A stretch of DNA of 13,672 nucleotides, from contig CAZTOB010000013.1 of NCBI GenBank assembly GCA_964615425.1, positions 1 through 13,672 of the forward strand. The letters run 5' to 3'. Numbering within the stretch: the first letter of the stretch is position 1; each line of letters opens with the position of its first letter. The stretch is from CAYLVJ01 sp964615425 (lineage in GTDB: Bacteria; Patescibacteriota; Minisyncoccia; Minisyncoccales; CAYTKG01). The position numbers and the translations under genes were made by a program. This document shows, one piece after another, positions 13,452 through 13,672 of the stretch. The notes below the pieces were generated by a model. That model searched no databases. It worked only from the letters and a program-made list of their open reading frames with translations, and was not told the DNA's origin.

Positions 13452-13600
13452 GATGGTTCTGGAGTTGGGGGTGAGGAATTTTTTTAGGAAGGACGGGTCG
13501 GTTGACGCTTGCCCGCACCTCGGGAAAGTTCTGACTTTAAAGAACCTTTGTTGCCCCCAACTCCAGGTCCATTACGCCCGGTTTAAACCGGGCTTTTTTT
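13452..13600 (+). ncRNA. Structured non-coding RNA, 6S-like shape
   Basis: The transcript lies between a perfect promoter and a perfect terminator, with about 120 nt before the terminator stem. Its two ends pair: 13452-13471 with 13554-13573, including a perfect 12-bp core (GGAGTTGGGGG plus the preceding T), then C-G, a U-G wobble and a U-U mismatch before three more pairs. Inside are GAGG (13473-13476) with CCTC (13518-13521), an apical stem CGGG (13494-13497) with CCCG (13512-13515), and a 3'-side hairpin GTTCT (13528-13532) with AGAAC (13541-13545), which three more A-U pairs extend past a bulged C. A long closing helix, a central opening with a 3'-side hairpin and an apical stem recall 6S RNA, but I cannot match a sequence signature. 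It lacks the SRP RNA GGAAG/AGCA motif. Start and end are predicted. Confidence 0.7.
13576..13600 (+). terminator. Intrinsic terminator of the structured RNA
   Basis: GCCCGG (13576-13581), TTTAAA and CCGGGC (13588-13593) form a perfect palindrome, followed by seven T (13594-13600). There is no A-tract on the left, so it works for the plus strand only. Its T-tract overlaps the stop codon of the convergent PilB-like gene. Confidence 0.9.
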
Positions 13601-13672
13601 ATCCCGTTATTCTTTCCACCTCTTTTATTGTTGTTTCTTTTCGTGCTACCTTTAAAAGACCGTCCTGTTTTA
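13599..13672 (-). CDS. C-terminal end of a PilB/GspE-type ATPase, partial
   Basis: On the minus strand a frame runs in from the right edge and ends at TAA (13599-13601). The 23 visible residues include QDGLLKVARKETTIKEVERI and end TG. This resembles the C terminus of type IV pilus assembly / type II secretion ATPases (PilB/GspE), which typically end with a DGLxKxxxGxTTxEEVxRVT-like pattern. Only the tail is visible, so the family is likely but not certain. The gene converges on the structured RNA gene. Confidence 0.65.
   Translation of the reverse strand, partial: KQDGLLKVARKETTIKEVERITG

Noticed and set aside
13452..13575. SRP (4.5S) RNA or RNase P RNA.
   Set aside because: The conserved SRP helix-8 motif (GGAAG with AGCA opposite) and the RNase P GAGGAAAGUCC element are not present, and the paired architecture differs.
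13453..13672. Plus-strand open frame from ATG 13453 through the structured RNA to the window end.
   Set aside because: It begins MVLELG, oddly like the MVFEL start of the acidic ORF, but the frame reads through a perfect terminator hairpin and through the antisense of a PilB-like C terminus. The end-to-end pairing explains the sequence better as RNA.
1..13672. CRISPR arrays, insertion sequences, prophage, tRNA or rRNA genes.
   Set aside because: No regularly spaced repeats beyond the origin iterons, no transposase or integrase features, and no cloverleaf or rRNA sequence were seen on either strand.

Overview
The window looks like chromosomal DNA around the replication origin of a member of the Candidate Phyla Radiation (Patescibacteria), most likely a Parcubacteria-type lineage. 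The signs are short versions of core proteins (a 145-residue Jag/KhpB without its N-terminal domain, a 218-residue YidC, a 102-residue DciA-like protein), a small secreted pilin of the T4SS_pilin/TrbC type common in these genomes, a lamin-tail-domain protein, and almost no Shine-Dalgarno sequences. TGA ends several obvious genes (yidC, dnaN, tyrS, ruvB), so the code is the standard bacterial one and not the TGA=Gly code of Gracilibacteria/Absconditabacteria. This placement is inferred from gene content; no rRNA is present.

Layout: (1) 1-2400, plus strand: the 3' end of an unrecognised Cys-containing gene, then a large envelope protein joining a signal peptide, a two-helix T4SS-type pilin module, two beta/gamma-crystallin domains and Cys-rich repeats. 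A 100-N scaffold gap interrupts it, and a bidirectional terminator follows. (2) 2417-3855, minus strand: rnpA-yidC-jag, tightly packed. (3) 3856-5645: a two-part candidate oriC, with DnaA-box-like 13-bp iterons upstream of dnaA and further boxes between dnaA and dnaN. rpmH, usually found between dnaA and rnpA, is missing here. (4) 5646-6791: dnaN, whose 3' end overlaps that of a convergent DciA-like (DUF721) gene sitting 2 bp downstream of a class A penicillin-binding protein gene (7090-8964, minus). (5) 9036-9779: yebC on the plus strand, followed by a consensus promoter, a 38-codon extremely acidic small ORF and a bidirectional terminator. (6) 10009-13379, minus strand: a ruvB, lamin-tail protein, tyrS, ruvC operon in which every junction overlaps (GTGA, 11 bp, ATGA). 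(7) 13417-13600, plus strand: a consensus promoter, a roughly 120-nt structured RNA with a 6S-like long-helix shape, and an intrinsic terminator. The C-terminal end of a PilB/GspE-type ATPase runs in from the right edge on the minus strand.

Most genes serve replication initiation (dnaA, dnaN, DciA-like), Holliday-junction resolution (ruvB, ruvC), translation and RNA processing (tyrS, yebC, rnpA, jag) and envelope building (yidC, PBP, lamin-tail protein, crystallin-pilin, PilB). The least explained items are the crystallin-pilin fusion, the 38-residue acidic ORF with its own promoter and terminator, and the structured RNA at the right end.
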